This document shows, one piece after another, positions 62,687-64,000 of a DNA stretch of 64,000 nt (the first letter of the stretch is position 1; every line of letters starts with the position of its first letter). The position numbers and the translations under genes were made by a program. The stretch is from Paenibacillus lentus (GTDB lineage Bacteria; Bacillota; Bacilli; Paenibacillales; Paenibacillaceae). The stretch covers positions 682,001-746,000 of the forward strand of contig NZ_CP034248.1 of the NCBI RefSeq assembly GCF_003931855.1. Reading direction: 5' to 3'. The notes beneath the pieces were generated by a model that was not told where the DNA came from, searched no databases, and saw nothing but the letters and a program-made list of their open reading frames with translations.

Positions 62687-63625
62687 ATGAAAAAATCAGA
62701 AAGATTAAATGACATGATTCGATATTTGAACGGCCGAGAGTACTTTAATTTAAGTGACCTAATGGATAGATACCATATTTCAAAAAGTACAGCTCTACGG
62801 GATATAAGCTCATTGGAGCAATTAGGCATGCCGATCTTCTCCGAGCATGGCAGGCATGGACGATATGGCCTCTTAAAAAACAGATTGTTATCCCCCATTA
62901 TTTTTACGATGGATGAAGTGTATGCTCTGTACTTTGCCATGCTGACGCTGGAGGCTTATCAATCCACGCCATTTCATCTTAGCGTGAATCAACTTCATGA
63001 AAAGTTTAAGAACTGCCTCTCCCCAAAGCAAATTGAGCAGATTCATAACATGAGAAAAATTCTACAGTTTGAAATGTATCCGCATTCGCATGTGAGCCGG
63101 TTTTTAGATCGAATTATGCATAGCATTCTTCATGAAAGTAGCTGTAAGATTCAATATTTGAAAAATAAGCAGACTACAAGCTACGATGTTCAATTTTTCA
63201 AAATTTCCGCGAGGTTTGGTCAATGGTATGCTTCCGGAATTGAGTTACATACGCAGCAGTTTCGGGTATTCAGATGTGATCGAGTCACCTCTATAGAAGA
63301 AGTAGAAGCCAAATCTCCTTGTTCTATTGATGAGCTTCTTCAGCGTTCATTAGAAATTTATCAATCTAAGGATAGTATTGGCTTTGAAGTGGAGATTTTA
63401 GAACAGGCCAAGGATATTTTCCATAAAGAACATTATCCCTCAATGACCATGGAAAGTGGGGATACAGCAATTATCAGCGGATTCTATAATCCGGGAGAGG
63501 AGGATTTTATAGCGGATTATTTGATGAGATATGGCTGTTCTGTTGTATCCGTGAAGCCCGAATCTTTGAAACGATTGATCCAGAACCGGGCAGAGCGTCT
63601 TTTACATCATTATCAGAAATTGTGA
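62687..63625 (+). CDS. HTH/WYL-type (YafY-like) transcriptional regulator
   Basis: AAGGAG precedes the ATG at 62687 by 7 bases, giving 312 residues. An N-terminal DeoR-like HTH (SERLNDMIRYLNGREYFNLS, YHISKSTALRDISSLEQLGM) is followed by a WYL-like domain. RFGQWYASGIELHTQQFRVF carries the W-Y core, and FRCDRVTSIEEVE comes next. A C-terminal WCX-like part ends the protein. Such regulators sense small ligands or nucleic acids. It probably controls the divergent VOC gene. Confidence 0.82.
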   Translation: MKKSERLNDMIRYLNGREYFNLSDLMDRYHISKSTALRDISSLEQLGMPIFSEHGRHGRYGLLKNRLLSPIIFTMDEVYALYFAMLTLEAYQSTPFHLSVNQLHEKFKNCLSPKQIEQIHNMRKILQFEMYPHSHVSRFLDRIMHSILHESSCKIQYLKNKQTTSYDVQFFKISARFGQWYASGIELHTQQFRVFRCDRVTSIEEVEAKSPCSIDELLQRSLEIYQSKDSIGFEVEILEQAKDIFHKEHYPSMTMESGDTAIISGFYNPGEEDFIADYLMRYGCSVVSVKPESLKRLIQNRAERLLHHYQKL

Positions 63626-64000
63626 ATCCCGCATGAAATGAAATAGGAGATTTCTTTAAAGTGAAAATAACGACTTATATACCATAGGTGAAGAAAAAAG
63701 GGCTGTGTCCAATCTGCACTGAAAATAGAATTTATAGCAATAGCAGTTCCAGCTGACTCTGCTTCCAATGAATTTTTTATAAAAGCCTCTAAATAAAGGT
63801 TATTTATTTCGGTTGGATCATTACCAATAATTCTATATCATGTTATCTTAACGCAAACGCAAAAACACAACTTCGGACCAAAGCCTACTAAATTAATGCC
63901 CTATAGAAGGTAATATGGAATAAGCAAAACTAAAAACGGCCCAGTCCCAATGCAGTTCAGGATCAAGGCCGTTAATATATGATTATTGATTTCGAATCAG
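63626..64000. other. AT-rich right-end region without gene
   Basis: No coding frame is evident. A GGCTGTGTCCAATCTGCACT string near 63701 and an AACGGCC...GGCCGTT inverted repeat (63935-63974) are faintly like insertion-sequence ends, but too weak to name. Confidence 0.4.

Noticed and set aside
63626-64000. Possible insertion-sequence ends at the right edge
   Set aside because: Matches are short and imperfect, and no transposase is present.

Overview
The window looks like a chromosomal stretch of a Gram-positive Paenibacillus-type bacterium. The evidence is the large number of extracellular lipoprotein solute-binding proteins paired with YesM/YesN-like and AraC-type regulators, copper-amine-oxidase-like stalk domains, GGAGG-type ribosome binding sites, TTG/GTG starts, two CcpA cre-like sites and the mixed GC content. 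Roughly the left third (1-9 kb) is a decayed polymorphic-toxin locus. It has an intact WXG/LXG-like toxin with a nuclease-like tip (6480-8786) and its immunity gene, at least four orphan immunity-like genes, and several broken toxin tips and gene copies. Ahead of it lie a stalk-domain protein and a secreted protein cut by the window edge.

From 9.6 to 20.7 kb the content is metabolic. A flavin-dependent reductase lipoprotein diverges from a MerR regulator. A complete Lpl/Ytc-type sugar ABC importer (binding protein plus two permeases) is preceded by a large membrane AraC regulator. A decayed duplicate piece of that regulator sits just upstream.

21.2-35.2 kb is a compact anti-phage island, all on the minus strand, with three systems in separate transcription units. 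The first is a type II CBASS (CD-NTase, Cap2 E1/E2, Cap3 JAMM protease, TM-SAVED effector). The second is a single-chain SIR2-APAZ-short-Argonaute protein. The third is an McrBC-like pair (MrcB_N/AAA+ GTPase and DUF2357 nuclease) with a membrane protein as apparent third gene. A degenerate gene lies between the second and third.

35.8-38.5 kb carries a candidate effector, an Hcp/TssD-like domain joined to a zinc metallopeptidase, followed by two paralogous single-span membrane proteins that look like its immunity proteins. 39.4-50.8 kb is a fructan/sucrose utilisation locus: cre site, binding protein, sensor kinase, response regulator, cytoplasmic GH32, secreted GH32, two permeases and fructokinase. 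It is flanked by direct repeats derived from a 126-residue membrane-protein gene, and a decayed third copy of the effector-linked membrane protein lies beyond the right repeat.

The last 13 kb is mixed. It holds a serine hydrolase, an IS21-type transposase remnant, a HigBA toxin-antitoxin pair, a CodA-like deaminase, an MFS pseudogene broken by an inversion, a TetR/MFS efflux pair with visible operators, a VOC protein and a WYL-type regulator. A small terminator-linked repeat occurs three times. All functional calls are from reading motifs; no searches were run.
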